This document shows positions 36,262 to 45,635 of a stretch of DNA of 64,000 nt, piece after piece. Source of the DNA: Atopomonas hussainii (GTDB lineage Bacteria > Pseudomonadota > Gammaproteobacteria > Pseudomonadales > Pseudomonadaceae); contig NZ_FOAS01000007.1 in NCBI RefSeq assembly GCF_900109735.1, positions 124,001 to 188,000 on the forward strand. Reading direction: 5' to 3'. The translations under genes were made by a program, and so were the position numbers. How positions within the stretch are numbered: position 1 is the first letter of the stretch; every line of letters starts with the position of its first letter. Below the pieces are notes generated by a model. The model had not been told where the DNA came from. It made no database searches and saw nothing but the letters and a program-made list of their open reading frames with translations.

Positions 36262-37563
36262 ATGACGCAAACCACTTGGCGCGAAGCCGCCCGTACTTAT
36301 TTATCCCCATCCGCACTGGCCTTATTAGCCCTCGGCTTTGCCGCTGGCCTGCCGTATATGCTGGTGTTTTCTACCCTGTCGGTGTGGCTGCGCGAGGCAG
36401 GCATCGCTCGCGAACATATCGGTTTCGCCAGTCTGATTGGCTTGGCCTATGCCTTTAAATGGATCTGGTCGCCGTTACTCGACCACCTGCGTTTACCCGT
36501 GCTGCACCGTTTAGGCCGACGCCGCTCATGGCTGTTATTCGCCCAGTTATTAGTGAGTGCCGGGCTGGCTGGCATGGCCTTACTCGACCCGCAACAAGCA
36601 CTACTGCCCTTGATTGGCTTAGCCGTCCTAGTGGCATTCGCTTCGGCCACGCAAGATATCGCCATCGACGCTTACCGTATCGAGATTGCCGAAGACAGCC
36701 TGCAAGCCACCTTGGCAGCCACCTACATGACCGGTTATCGCGTGGCGGCGCTGGTGTCTGGCGCGGGGGCTTTGTATCTGGCCGAGGGGTTTGGTTCCAG
36801 TGTCAGCAGCTACAGCGCCAGCGCGTGGCAGAGCAGCTATTTAGTGTTGGCTCTGCTGATGATTCCCGGCATCGCCACCACCTTGTGGATCAAAGAGCCA
36901 AACATTGCACTACCACCCACGCCGGAGAAACGCAGCGGCGCACAGTGGATACAGCAAACCATCATCGCGCCGTTTAGCGACTTTATTCAGCGCTACGGCA
37001 AGCAGGCAATCTTGCTGCTCGCGCTGATCGCCACCTATCGGATGTCCGATACGGTGATGGGCGTGATGAGCAATGTGTTCTATATCGACATTGGCTACAG
37101 CAAAGACACCATCGCCAGCGTGAGCAAGGTCTTCGGCCTGATCATGACCTTAGTGGGCGCGGCAGCCGGCGGCTTATTGATTGCCCGCTACGGCATTCTG
37201 CCGATTCTATTTGCCGGCGGCTTGCTCAGCGCGCTGACCAACTTGCTGTTCGCTTATTTGGCGCATCTTGGCCCAGACACCTTAGGCTTGGTGGTGGCGA
37301 TCAGCGCGGATAACTTCTCCGGCGGCTTAGCCAGCGCAGCGTTTATTGCTTACCTGTCGAGCCTGACCAATGTGCAGTTCTCGGCCACGCAATACGCCTT
37401 GTTCAGCTCGTTTATGCTGCTGTTGCCGCGCTTGGCAGGCGGTTATTCAGGGGTGATGGTCGAGCAGCTGGGCTACATCGACTTCTTCTTGCTCACCACT
37501 GTGCTAGGCATCCCCACCCTGCTGCTGATCAGCTGGCTGTGGCGGCAGCAGAAAAACGCTTAA
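36262..37563 (+). CDS. ampG: AmpG-like MFS permease
   Basis: A 433-residue MFS protein with 12 predicted helices. Family motifs: LGFAAGLPYMLVFSTLSVWL, FKWIWSPLLDHLRLP, and ATQDIAIDAYRIE. AmpG imports GlcNAc-anhMurNAc peptides for cell-wall recycling and so feeds AmpR/beta-lactamase control. P. aeruginosa AmpG is longer (about 594 residues with extra helices), whereas AmpP is near this size; the gene lies in the AmpG neighbourhood (groESL-fxsA-SDR-DUF481). The exact paralogue is open. Confidence 0.8.
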   Translation: MTQTTWREAARTYLSPSALALLALGFAAGLPYMLVFSTLSVWLREAGIAREHIGFASLIGLAYAFKWIWSPLLDHLRLPVLHRLGRRRSWLLFAQLLVSAGLAGMALLDPQQALLPLIGLAVLVAFASATQDIAIDAYRIEIAEDSLQATLAATYMTGYRVAALVSGAGALYLAEGFGSSVSSYSASAWQSSYLVLALLMIPGIATTLWIKEPNIALPPTPEKRSGAQWIQQTIIAPFSDFIQRYGKQAILLLALIATYRMSDTVMGVMSNVFYIDIGYSKDTIASVSKVFGLIMTLVGAAAGGLLIARYGILPILFAGGLLSALTNLLFAYLAHLGPDTLGLVVAISADNFSGGLASAAFIAYLSSLTNVQFSATQYALFSSFMLLLPRLAGGYSGVMVEQLGYIDFFLLTTVLGIPTLLLISWLWRQQKNA

Positions 37564-37572
37564 GCCAAAACA

Positions 37573-37604
37573 ATCAGGCCGCTACGAGAGCGGCCTGATG
37601 CTTT
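37573..37604. terminator. Bidirectional terminator (ampG / trpC)
   Basis: ATCAGGCCGCT-ACGAG-AGCGGCCTGAT, 11-bp perfect stem between convergent ampG and trpC; moderate T tracts on both sides. Confidence 0.8.
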
Positions 37605-37616
37605 AGTGTGATGCGA

Positions 37617-38450
37617 TTAACCGACGTCCGGCGCAAACACCGGCTTATGGCCACCGAAGAACAAACGCTGCAGCTCATCACCGGGGCTATCGGCGCGCAT
37701 AAAGGCTTCACCGACCAAAAAACCGTACACATTGCTGAGCAGCATCAACTCGACATCGGCCTTGTTGAGGATGCCGCTTTCGGTGATCAGCAAGCGATCA
37801 CGCGGCACACGTGGCAACAGGTCTAAGGTGGTTTCTAGGCTCACCTCAAAGGTATGCAGATTGCGGTTATTGATGCCCAAGAGCGGCGTGTCGGTGTGCT
37901 TGAGGGCGCGCTCTAATTCTTCACCATCGTGCACCTCCACCAGCACGTCGAGGCCTTGGTCTTTGGCCACTTGCGACAAATCCACCAGTTGCGCGTCGTC
38001 TAAGCAGGCGGCGATCAGCAGCACGCAGTCTGCGCCCAAGGCGCGGGCTTCAACCACTTGGTACGGGTCGATCAAGAAGTCTTTGCGAATCACCGGCAGG
38101 TTGCAGGCCGCGCGGGCCTCTTGCAGGTAAGCATCGGCGCCTTGGAAGAAATCCACATCGGTAAGCACCGACAAGCACGCCGCACCGGCGGCGGCATAGC
38201 TCTGGGCAATCTCGGCGGGCACAAAGTGCTCACGCAACACGCCTTTGCTCGGCGAGGCTTTTTTGATTTCGGCGATCACCGCCGGCTGCTGTTTGTCCGC
38301 CCGCGCTTGCAAGGCAGCAGCAAAGCCGCGCACCGGGTCGGCGGCTTTGGCTTGCGCGTCCAACTCGGCAAGACTCACGCGGGCGCTGCGCGCGGCAATT
38401 TCTTCGTGCTTACGGGCAACGATTTTTTCCAGCACGGTGGGCATGCTCAT
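37617..38450 (-). CDS. trpC: Indole-3-glycerol-phosphate synthase
   Basis: A 277-residue TIM barrel catalysing ring closure of CdRP to indole-3-glycerol phosphate. Seen: [58 protein letters not shown]. It is not fused to TrpF, as usual in pseudomonads. Start overlaps the trpD stop by 4 bp. Confidence 0.96.
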   Translation of the reverse strand: MSMPTVLEKIVARKHEEIAARSARVSLAELDAQAKAADPVRGFAAALQARADKQQPAVIAEIKKASPSKGVLREHFVPAEIAQSYAAAGAACLSVLTDVDFFQGADAYLQEARAACNLPVIRKDFLIDPYQVVEARALGADCVLLIAACLDDAQLVDLSQVAKDQGLDVLVEVHDGEELERALKHTDTPLLGINNRNLHTFEVSLETTLDLLPRVPRDRLLITESGILNKADVELMLLSNVYGFLVGEAFMRADSPGDELQRLFFGGHKPVFAPDVG

Positions 38451-39496
38451 GCTTGCGCTTCCTCGCGGAATACTTCGGTAAAGGCCGCCAGCTCGTCGAG
38501 CTTCTCGCGCGCCAGGCCGGTTTGCAGGGCGTCTTGGGCCAAGTGCACGCCTTCACGCAGGCTTTCTGCCAAGTCGCAGGCATACAAGGCCGCACCAGCA
38601 TTGAGAGCGATCATATCGGCGGCTTTTTTCGCCTTATCGCTCTGGCGCTTGCCCAGCGCATCGCGGATCAGCGCCAGCGAGGCCTGCGCATCATCCACAC
38701 CCAAGCCGTCTAAGGTTTGGCTGAGCAAACCGACGTCTTCGGGGCGCACACTGTATTCGCTGACTTGGCCGTTTTTTAGCTCAGCCACAAAGGTCGCGCC
38801 AGCCAAGGTGAACTCATCCAAACCATCTTCGGCATGCACCACCAGCACGTGCTCACTGCCCAAGCGACCGAGCACTTCGGCCATCGGGCGGCACAGGGCT
38901 TTGTCGAACACACCAATCACTTGGTGCTTCACCCCAGCCGGGTTAGTCATCGGGCCAAGCATATTGAATACGGTGCGCAGGCCCAGCTCGCGGCGCGGGC
39001 CGATGGCGTGCTTCATCGCGCCGTGGTGCGCGGGGGCAAACATAAAGCCGACGCCAACGGTGTCGATGCAACGCGCCACTTGTTCGGGGGTTAGGTTTAG
39101 GTACACGCCGGCGGCTTCTAGCAAGTCGGCACTGCCGCTCTTACCGGAAATCGCCCGATTGCCGTGCTTGGCAACTTTGCCGCCCGCCGCCGCGACTACA
39201 AACGCCGCTGCGGTAGACACGTTAAAGATATTCGCGCCATCGCCGCCGGTGCCGCAGGTATCCACCAATTTGGCGGTGCCGGGCACGCTGACTTGATGGG
39301 CCAGCTCACGCATTACGCTGGCAGCGCCGACGATCTCGTCGATGCTCTCGCCTTTCATGCGCAGCGCCACTAGCAAGGCGCCAATCTGCGCATCGGTGCA
39401 TTGGCCGGTCATGATCTGGCGCATCACCATCTGCATGTCGGCGGTTAATAAACTCTTCCCGCTGACCACCTGACTCAGTGCCTGTTTGATATCCAT
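38447..39496 (-). CDS. trpD: Anthranilate phosphoribosyltransferase
   Basis: A 349-residue enzyme adding phosphoribose to anthranilate. PRPP-binding [23 protein letters not shown] (in adjacent blocks), [19 protein letters not shown] and GPMTNPAG are all present. Middle gene of trpGDC; 27 bp from trpG and overlapping trpC. Confidence 0.96.
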   Translation of the reverse strand: MDIKQALSQVVSGKSLLTADMQMVMRQIMTGQCTDAQIGALLVALRMKGESIDEIVGAASVMRELAHQVSVPGTAKLVDTCGTGGDGANIFNVSTAAAFVVAAAGGKVAKHGNRAISGKSGSADLLEAAGVYLNLTPEQVARCIDTVGVGFMFAPAHHGAMKHAIGPRRELGLRTVFNMLGPMTNPAGVKHQVIGVFDKALCRPMAEVLGRLGSEHVLVVHAEDGLDEFTLAGATFVAELKNGQVSEYSVRPEDVGLLSQTLDGLGVDDAQASLALIRDALGKRQSDKAKKAADMIALNAGAALYACDLAESLREGVHLAQDALQTGLAREKLDELAAFTEVFREEAQA

Positions 39497-39523
39497 GGGC
39501 GCCCCCTGTGTGCGCAGCGCCGC

Positions 39524-40117
39524 TTAGCGACGGCCGCCGGTTTGCTTTAAGAAGTTAGCGAACAGCTCGTGGCCCTGTTCGGTGAGGATCGACTCGGGGT
39601 GAAACTGCACGCCCTCGATCACGTAGTCGCGATGGCGCAAGCCCATGATTTCATCCGGCGTGCCGTCTTCATGGGCCGTCCACGCGGTGATCTCTAAACA
39701 ATCGGGCAAGGTTTCCCGCTTCACCACCAGCGAGTGGTAACGCGTCACGGTAAGCGGGTTATTTAAACCGGCAAACACGCCGTGATCGGCATGCAGCACA
39801 GGGCTGGTTTTACCGTGCATCACTTGGCGGGCACGCACCACTTCGCCACCAAAGGCTTGGCCAATACTTTGATGGCCCAAGCACACGCCCAAAATCGGCA
39901 GCTTGCCGGCAAAGTGTTTGATCACCGCCAGCGATACGCCGGCTTCATTGGGGGTACACGGGCCGGGGGAGATCACAATGCGCTCAGGCTGCAGCGCTTC
40001 AATTTGCGCCACGCTCAGTTCGTCATTGCGCACCACTTTGACCTCGGCGCCCAACTCGCCCAGGTACTGCACCACGTTGTAGGTAAAAGAGTCGTAATTG
40101 TCGATCATCAGCAACAT
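39524..40117 (-). CDS. trpG: Anthranilate synthase glutamine amidotransferase subunit
   Basis: A 197-residue class I amidotransferase giving ammonia to TrpE. Catalytic Cys in [15 protein letters not shown], His/Glu in [17 protein letters not shown] at 40117 follows GAGGAAG; the longer frame upstream runs through the leader hairpins. A 6- to 7-bp hairpin (40131-40147) abuts the ribosome site. Its partner trpE is 6 kb away on the same strand under its own leader. Confidence 0.96.
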   Translation of the reverse strand: MLLMIDNYDSFTYNVVQYLGELGAEVKVVRNDELSVAQIEALQPERIVISPGPCTPNEAGVSLAVIKHFAGKLPILGVCLGHQSIGQAFGGEVVRARQVMHGKTSPVLHADHGVFAGLNNPLTVTRYHSLVVKRETLPDCLEITAWTAHEDGTPDEIMGLRHRDYVIEGVQFHPESILTEQGHELFANFLKQTGGRR

Positions 40118-40211
40118 GCTGGCTTCCTCATCAGCGCTGGGCGCTGAACTGTTCAATAGCGGGCAAAACGGCAGGCAACACACGAGAGCCGCAGAGCGCG
40201 GCGAAGAGAGA

Positions 40212-40277
40212 TCAGGCGCACCAGCGCCAACGCGCCAGAGCCTTGAACAGGCAGGGGAAGTTACGAATCGCAGTCAC
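40212..40277 (-). CDS. trpL: Trp leader peptide of trpGDC
   Basis: A 21-codon frame, GTG start, ending [11 protein letters not shown] then TGA, with two Trp codons separated by one Arg codon. It matches the trpE leader in both sequence and position of the Trp pair. About 95 nt of leader follow before trpG, including GCCGC/GCGGC and CAGCGC/GCGCTG hairpins. The ribosome site (GAAGTGAG) is weak. Stalling at the Trp codons when charged tRNA-Trp is scarce would favour antitermination. Confidence 0.75.
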   Translation of the reverse strand: MTAIRNFPCLFKALARWRWCA

Positions 40278-40302
40278 GGTAAAGTCTCACTTCAACAGCG
40301 CA

Positions 40303-40331
40303 ACCTTACCCCACGCTCCTAAAGCAAACAA
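40303..40331 (-). promoter_or_regulatory. Candidate promoter of trpL-trpGDC
   Basis: TTGTTT (40331-40326), 17-bp spacer, TAAGGT (40308-40303) on the minus strand. It starts inside the downstream arm region of the BCCT terminator. Spacing and -10 form match the trpE promoter. Confidence 0.45.
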
Positions 40332-40357
40332 GCCGCGCGCAGGACGCACGCGGCTTG
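40322..40357 (-). terminator. Terminator of the BCCT transporter gene
   Basis: CAAGCCGCG / CGCGGCTTG 9-bp stem followed on the minus strand by TTTGCTTT, 19 bp past the stop codon. Confidence 0.8.
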
Positions 40358-40375
40358 TGGCTAAGCCAAGGCTAA

Positions 40376-42361
40376 TCAGCGCAGCAAATGCAAGAAATGC
40401 TGGTGCTTGTGGTACTGGTCGACGATATCGCTGATCACGCCGTCTTTTGACCAACCCATGATGTCGTAGTCTTGCCCGCCTTCGCGCAGGTGCACTTCGG
40501 CGCGGTAGTATTTTTGCGCTTCGTCGACATCGCTTTCGGCTACATCGGGGTTTAAGAACGCCGGCTTGATATGCCCACGCGCCCAAACGCGGTAGAGGAA
40601 GTCGATTTCTTCGCCGTGGCCCACATTTAAGCTGTAGCGACCGGCACCGACACTGCTGACGCGGGCCTCGATGCCTTTGCCGTTGAGTTCGCTGGCGATT
40701 TCTTCCATGGCTGGGCGCACGGTGTCTTCGATATAGCGCACTACTACATCCTGCGAGGGATAGTCGATGATGCTGTGCAGGCGCTCTTTCCACGAGCCGC
40801 CGCTCGCCACTGCCCCCATCGGCTGCACGTTGAGCTGCAAGCTTTCGCGCTTATACAGGTCGACCCGTAGCGCTTTAATCAGCCCGTAAGTGGCCACCAA
40901 CAGCACCACGGCAAACGGCAAGGCGCTGGCAATGGTCATGGTTTGCAGCGCTCCCAAACCACCGGCCAGCAGTAGCACAGCAGCCACCACGCCTTCGCCG
41001 GCGGCCCAGTACACGCGCTGCCACAGCGGGGTGTTGTCGTGCCCACGCGAGCAAAGCATATCCACCACCATGGAGCCTGAGTCCGACGAGGTAACAAAGA
41101 ACACCACCACCATGACCATGGCGATAATCGACAGCAGCCCCGAGAAGGGGAAGTGTTCTAAGAAGGCGAACAGCGCCAGCGCCACATCGTTGGATACCGC
41201 CTGCCCCAGTGCCGCTTGACCTTGATTGAGGATCAGCTCGATGGCGGAGTTACCGAACACAGTCATCCACAGCAAGGTGAAGCCGGTCGGCACAAACAGC
41301 ACGCCCAAGGCGAACTCGCGAATGGTGCGACCACGGGAAACCCGCGCGATAAACAGGCCGACAAACGGCGCCCAGCTCATCCACCAGCCCCAGTAGAGGA
41401 TCGTCCAGCCGCCAATCCAGTCAGTCTTCTCGTAGGCGAACAGGTTAAAGGTGTGACTGACGATATCTGCCGCGTAAGCACCGGTGTTCTGCACAAAGGC
41501 TTGCAGCAAAAACACCGTGGGGCCGAGCAGCAGAATCACCACCACCAACAGCACTGCCAAGCCCATATTGAGCTCAGACAGCAGCTTAATGCCCTTATCC
41601 AAACCGGTGGTCACCGAGATAATCGCCAGCAAGGTCACGCCCGCAATCAGCATGATTTGCGTGGTCACACCCACCGGGACATCGAATAGATGGTTAAGCC
41701 CGGCATTCACCTGCATCACGCCATAGCCCAGCGAAGTGGCGACACCGAACACCGTGCCGATCACCGCGAAGACATCCACCGCGTGGCCAATCGGCCCGTA
41801 AATACGCTCGCCAATTAAGGGGTACAAGGCCGAGCGCAGGGTCAGCGGCAGGCCGTGGCGATAGCTAAAAAAGGCCAGAATCAGCGCCACAATCGCGTAG
41901 ATGGCCCACGCATGCAGGCCCCAGTGGAAGAAGGTGATCTTCATCGCCTCACGCGCGGCAGCCACAGTTTGCGCATCGCCCACCGGCGGCGCCATAAAGT
42001 GCATCACCGGCTCGGCCACACCAAAGAACATCAAGCCAATGCCCATACCGGCAGAAAACAGCATGGCAAACCAAGTGACGTTGGAGTAATCCGGCGTGGA
42101 GTGATCTGGCCCTAGCTTGATCTCGCCATAGCGCGACAAACCGAGAAAGGTCACCGTGAGCAGAATCAGCGCCACGGCGAGCACATAAAACCAACCGGCG
42201 TTGGTCACAATCGTGCCTTGCAGCTGCTTAAACAGGCTGTCCGCAAGTTCTGGCGCCAGCGCGGCAAACAACACCAGCACTATCACCAAAGCCGACGCCG
42301 GATAGAACACCGGCGCGTGAAACCGCGCTTTGGGCGCGGTTTCTACGTGAGTATTGCTCAT
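40376..42361 (-). CDS. BCCT-family transporter (BetT-like)
   Basis: A 661-residue betaine/choline/carnitine transporter with 12 helices and a long C-terminal cytoplasmic domain (about 150 residues) as in BetT of Pseudomonas. Seen: FSAGMGIGLMFFGVAEPVMHF, the aromatic substrate-site stretch DWIGGWTILYWGWWMSWAPFVG in adjacent blocks, GRTIREF. It imports a quaternary amine by proton or sodium symport; choline is the default guess. ATG at 42361 follows GGAGAGG. It lies 48 bp behind the sterol-desaturase-like gene and may share its transcript; TATACT at 42396-42391 is a possible own -10. Confidence 0.88.
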   Translation of the reverse strand: MSNTHVETAPKARFHAPVFYPASALVIVLVLFAALAPELADSLFKQLQGTIVTNAGWFYVLAVALILLTVTFLGLSRYGEIKLGPDHSTPDYSNVTWFAMLFSAGMGIGLMFFGVAEPVMHFMAPPVGDAQTVAAAREAMKITFFHWGLHAWAIYAIVALILAFFSYRHGLPLTLRSALYPLIGERIYGPIGHAVDVFAVIGTVFGVATSLGYGVMQVNAGLNHLFDVPVGVTTQIMLIAGVTLLAIISVTTGLDKGIKLLSELNMGLAVLLVVVILLLGPTVFLLQAFVQNTGAYAADIVSHTFNLFAYEKTDWIGGWTILYWGWWMSWAPFVGLFIARVSRGRTIREFALGVLFVPTGFTLLWMTVFGNSAIELILNQGQAALGQAVSNDVALALFAFLEHFPFSGLLSIIAMVMVVVFFVTSSDSGSMVVDMLCSRGHDNTPLWQRVYWAAGEGVVAAVLLLAGGLGALQTMTIASALPFAVVLLVATYGLIKALRVDLYKRESLQLNVQPMGAVASGGSWKERLHSIIDYPSQDVVVRYIEDTVRPAMEEIASELNGKGIEARVSSVGAGRYSLNVGHGEEIDFLYRVWARGHIKPAFLNPDVAESDVDEAQKYYRAEVHLREGGQDYDIMGWSKDGVISDIVDQYHKHQHFLHLLR

Positions 42362-42409
42362 TGAAAACCTCTCCATAATGACTGGCGTTCAGTATAGAGA
42401 GGCTGGGAT

Positions 42410-43363
42410 TTATTGCTTTGCCTCAGCGGACATCGGTTTATGCACAGCGGCCGATTGCGCCTCACGCTCGCGCAGCTGCGCTTGCTCCCACGCCCAGCCC
42501 GGCGGTTTGATCAGATAATTGATCGCCTCACCGACACTTTTAGCATTCACCACTTGGCGCAATAGCTTGGTGTAACCATGGAAGAACACCACCAGCGGGT
42601 TAATGCTGTTGATGCGCGGATACACGCCATAACGCACAGTCTCTTGTTCTTCGGCAAAGCTGCCGAATAGGCGATCCCAAATAATTAGGATGCCGGCGTA
42701 GTTCTTGTCCAAGTACTGACGATTAGTGGCGTGGTGCACGCGATGGTGCGACGGGGTGTTCATCACCGCCTCAATCGGCTTTGGCAGCTTGCCCACGGCT
42801 TCGGTGTGCAGCAGGGTTTGATACACCTGCACCACCACTTCGCAGAGAAAGATCATCGCCGGGTGAAAGCCCAACGCCGCCAGCGGCAAGTAGAAGAACA
42901 GCGGGAAGAAACCATCCAGCGGACCAAAGCGATAAGCCACCGAGATATTGAAATACGGCGAGCTGTGATGAACCGTGTGCGTGGCCCAGGCAAAGCCTAC
43001 GCGGTGCAGAAAGCGGTGCTCCCAGTAATAGGCAAGGTCGGCCAGAATCAAGCAGCCCAGCACCGTCCACCAGGTCATCGGCAGCTGGAACAGACTAAAG
43101 TTCTCGTACACCACGTAGAACACTGTGGTGTAGAAGCCGGCAATCAACACCGCCGAAAGGGTGATAAACGCCGCCAAGGTTATAAAGTTGGTGACCGAGT
43201 CGCCGAGCATGTTCCAGCTCAGCTTGCGTTTAATCGCCAAGCGAATCAGCTCGACGACAAACACCAACATAGCCACGACAAAGAAGCCGTCATCCACCCA
43301 CAGCTCCCAACCAAACAGCTCTTGCTCGCTGACGCGGCTGACTAACGCGTTAAGCCACTCCAT
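42410..43363 (-). CDS. Sterol desaturase / fatty-acid hydroxylase family protein
   Basis: A 317-residue integral membrane di-iron enzyme. His clusters are visible: HRFLHR, HTVHHSS and HHRVHHATN, with four to five helices. The family hydroxylates or desaturates lipids, sterols or carotenoids. ATG at 43363 overlaps the stop of the upstream gene (TGATG) and GAGG lies 7 bp before it. The substrate is unknown; see the divergent Rieske gene. Confidence 0.88.
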   Translation of the reverse strand: MEWLNALVSRVSEQELFGWELWVDDGFFVVAMLVFVVELIRLAIKRKLSWNMLGDSVTNFITLAAFITLSAVLIAGFYTTVFYVVYENFSLFQLPMTWWTVLGCLILADLAYYWEHRFLHRVGFAWATHTVHHSSPYFNISVAYRFGPLDGFFPLFFYLPLAALGFHPAMIFLCEVVVQVYQTLLHTEAVGKLPKPIEAVMNTPSHHRVHHATNRQYLDKNYAGILIIWDRLFGSFAEEQETVRYGVYPRINSINPLVVFFHGYTKLLRQVVNAKSVGEAINYLIKPPGWAWEQAQLREREAQSAAVHKPMSAEAKQ

Positions 43364-43980
43364 CACTGCACCTCACTGGTGTACAACACCGAAAACTCAC
43401 TACTCAGTAACTCGCCTTGGTAATCCAGGCGGTGTTTTTCCACCACGCCGATGACTCCACGAGCGTAATCCAACTGCTGCCACACGCCTTGCGCACTGCT
43501 GCTGGCCACCTTCTGCAAACGCGCATTGGGCACCTGCACCGCAGGCTCACTGGCGGTAAACAAGCGCTCTTGCGGATAACCGATGGTGACTTTGGCTTGT
43601 GCAAAGTCGGCGGAGAAATCGCGATACCACACCCACACCGTGGCCTCACCGGGCTTTAGCGCGGCATGCAAGGCCGTGTTGTCTTCAAAGCGCTGCCAGA
43701 GTTGATCTACCGCCACCAGCGACAGGGTTTGCGTAACCCCGACTACCGTCTGCACGGCAGCCTGCTGGCTATTGATAGCTGCCTGACGCACCGGCTGCTG
43801 CGCCGCGGGCTTTGCCGGCACGCTGGCTTGCGGCGCCACGGTTTGCGGCACGATCACCTCTGGCGCGACAGTCACCGGCAACACAGTGTTGTGCGGCTGC
43901 AACCACACCAAACCCACGACCAAGGCCACGACCAAGGCCACGATTGCGGCGGTGCCTAAGACGTACTTCAAGGCCTGCAT
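43363..43980 (-). CDS. Hypothetical membrane-anchored protein
   Basis: A 205-residue protein of no family I recognise. One N-terminal transmembrane helix (LGTAAIVALVVALVVGLVWL) is followed by a Pro/Ala/Val/Gln-rich stalk (about residues 35-70) and a C-terminal domain of about 130 residues (QLWQRFEDNTALHAAL, WVWYRDFSADFAQAKVTIGYP) that should sit in the periplasm. It is first in the minus-strand unit with the desaturase and is translationally coupled to it. ATG at 43980 follows GAGG. Confidence 0.7.
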   Translation of the reverse strand: MQALKYVLGTAAIVALVVALVVGLVWLQPHNTVLPVTVAPEVIVPQTVAPQASVPAKPAAQQPVRQAAINSQQAAVQTVVGVTQTLSLVAVDQLWQRFEDNTALHAALKPGEATVWVWYRDFSADFAQAKVTIGYPQERLFTASEPAVQVPNARLQKVASSSAQGVWQQLDYARGVIGVVEKHRLDYQGELLSSEFSVLYTSEVQ

Positions 43981-43992
43981 AACCTATCCTCA

Positions 43993-44038
43993 TTGTGAGA
44001 CACGCGTGCATCATATATATTTGAAACACGCATGTCTC
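43993..44038. promoter_or_regulatory. Overlapping divergent promoters with two operator-like palindromes
   Basis: Plus promoter: TTGTGA (43993-43998), 17 bp, TATATT (44016-44021). Minus promoter: GAGACA (44038-44033), 17 bp, TATGAT (44015-44010). Two related 16-bp sites, GAGACACGCGTGCATC (43997-44012) and GAAACACGCATGTCTC (44023-44038), share 12 of 16 bases; the second is a full quasi-palindrome GARACA-YGCR-TGTYTC. The outer 12 bases form an 11/12 inverted repeat. A dimeric repressor bound here would close both promoters. Confidence 0.7.
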
Positions 44039-44058
44039 GTTATTTTTTTGGAGGACCT

Positions 44059-45177
44059 ATGTCGCAACCCCAACAAACCCTACCCCGCGAAGCCTATTTA
44101 AGCGCCGAGTGGTACGCCGCCGAGCAGCAGTACCTGTTTGGCCACAGCTGGCAGTACCTCGGCCCTGCCGATGAAATGCCCGCCGCCGGCCACTACCGCT
44201 GCGTGCAACTGGGTAGCTACCCCATGCTGCTGTTGCGCGACCAAGACGGCACCCTGCGTTTGCTGCACAACCTCTGCCGACACCGCGGCATGCCGCTACT
44301 GGAAGGCAGCGGCGCACTGCCGCAACACCTGCGCTGCCCGTATCACAGCTGGACGTATCAGCAAGACGGCAGCCTGCGTGCGCTACCGCAAGCCGAGCGC
44401 TTCCCTTGTTTGAATAAAGCAGAGATGGGGTTAAAGCGTGGCGCCTTGGACGAATGGCAGGGTTTGATGTTTGGCCACACCCAACCCGATGCCGTGCCTC
44501 TGGCGCAGTGGTTTGCCGGCCTTGAAGACACCCTCGCCCCGCACGACTTAAGCGCCTGCGAAGAGCAACCGGTGGAGGTACACACCCTCAAGGCCAACTG
44601 GAAAGTGTTTGTTGAGAACTACATGGACGGCTATCACCTGCGCCACTTGCACTCGGTGAGTCTCGGCAAGCACTACGACCACGACGCCATCGCACAGGGC
44701 CAACTCGGCCCGCACTGGTACTTCTATCAGCCGCTAACCGCCGAGGGCCATAAAGCAGCCTTAAGCAGTAGCAGCTACCCGCTGATTCCCGGCCAAGACC
44801 CGAAGCACTTAGGTGCCTATGTGCATTTGCTGTTTCCCAATTTAGGCATTACCGCCAGCGAGGAAAGCTGGTCGCTACTGCACATCGAACCGCTGGATGC
44901 GCTCACCACTCGGGTGACCATCCGCAGCTGGGCCATGCCGGTGTCCACGCTGCGCTACTTAATGCTGCGCGAGCCGAAAAGCCCCGGCAGCGCCGACCAC
45001 CCGGTGAAAACCGGCGACCTGATGGGCGAAGACATCGCCGTGTGCGAGGCCATTCAGCGCTCTATGCACTCCCCAGCCTACCAAGTCGGCGCACTGGCCG
45101 AAGAGCTCGAAGCGCCGCTCGCGCACTTCCAACAAGCCATTTTGAGCTACCTGAAAGACATGAAGGCCAACCGATGA
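44059..45177 (+). CDS. Rieske non-haem iron oxygenase, alpha subunit
   Basis: A 372-residue ring-hydroxylating-dioxygenase-type subunit. Rieske [2Fe-2S] ligands are Cys73-x-His75 (CRHRG) and Cys93-x2-His96 (CPYHSWTY); the mononuclear iron site is in NYMDGYHLRHLH. ATG at 44059 follows GGAGG. No ferredoxin or reductase gene is adjacent, so electrons must come from an unlinked partner. Known relatives act on aromatics, sterols, or quaternary amines (carnitine, betaine); the neighbouring desaturase argues for a lipid-like and the BCCT carrier for an amine substrate. Confidence 0.88.
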   Translation: MSQPQQTLPREAYLSAEWYAAEQQYLFGHSWQYLGPADEMPAAGHYRCVQLGSYPMLLLRDQDGTLRLLHNLCRHRGMPLLEGSGALPQHLRCPYHSWTYQQDGSLRALPQAERFPCLNKAEMGLKRGALDEWQGLMFGHTQPDAVPLAQWFAGLEDTLAPHDLSACEEQPVEVHTLKANWKVFVENYMDGYHLRHLHSVSLGKHYDHDAIAQGQLGPHWYFYQPLTAEGHKAALSSSSYPLIPGQDPKHLGAYVHLLFPNLGITASEESWSLLHIEPLDALTTRVTIRSWAMPVSTLRYLMLREPKSPGSADHPVKTGDLMGEDIAVCEAIQRSMHSPAYQVGALAEELEAPLAHFQQAILSYLKDMKANR

Positions 45178-45614
45178 AAACGCTAGCCCGTCTGAAATCC
45201 CTCAGCATTCTGCTCAACGGCCTATGCCTAAGCAGCACCCTGCAAGCGGCTGACTTAACCATTGAGCTCAAGCGCTTAATCCCCGAACAGGGCCGTGTTT
45301 GGCTGATGCTCTATCACGGCAAGGCCAACTTTGAAGCCATGGGCCAAGGCCTGCACGAGTGGTCGTTCAGCCCGCAAACGGCAAGCCAGAAAGTCACCCT
45401 GCATGACTTACCCGCCGGCCACTACGCCGTGATGGTGTATCAGGACAGCAACGACAACGCGCAGGTGGATTTAAAAGACAGCGGTTTTCCCGCCGAGCCG
45501 TTTGGCTTTTCTAAACAGCGCGGCCGCGTGAGCATGCCGACCTTTGAGGAAAGCGCGTTTCGTTTAGAAGCCCAAGGCCATGTGGAGCAGATTCGCCTGT
45601 TTCACTACCGCTAA
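45174..45614 (+). CDS. DUF2141 secreted protein
   Basis: A 146-residue protein with a signal peptide (to about Ala24, LSSTLQAADL). The mature beta-sandwich shows DUF2141 marks: DLPAGHYAVMVYQDSNDN and FPAEPFGFSKQ, with an Asp-rich possible calcium site (DSNDNAQVD). ATG overlaps the Rieske stop (ATGA). Function of the family is unknown; it often accompanies lipid or carotenoid genes. Confidence 0.85.
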   Translation: MKTLARLKSLSILLNGLCLSSTLQAADLTIELKRLIPEQGRVWLMLYHGKANFEAMGQGLHEWSFSPQTASQKVTLHDLPAGHYAVMVYQDSNDNAQVDLKDSGFPAEPFGFSKQRGRVSMPTFEESAFRLEAQGHVEQIRLFHYR

Positions 45615-45635
45615 AGACGGCGGATTGAGTATGGC

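Noticed and set aside
38058-39296. A 412-codon open frame on the plus strand
   Set aside because: Antisense to trpD and trpC, whose motifs are complete; Ser/Ala/Arg-rich translation with no domain.
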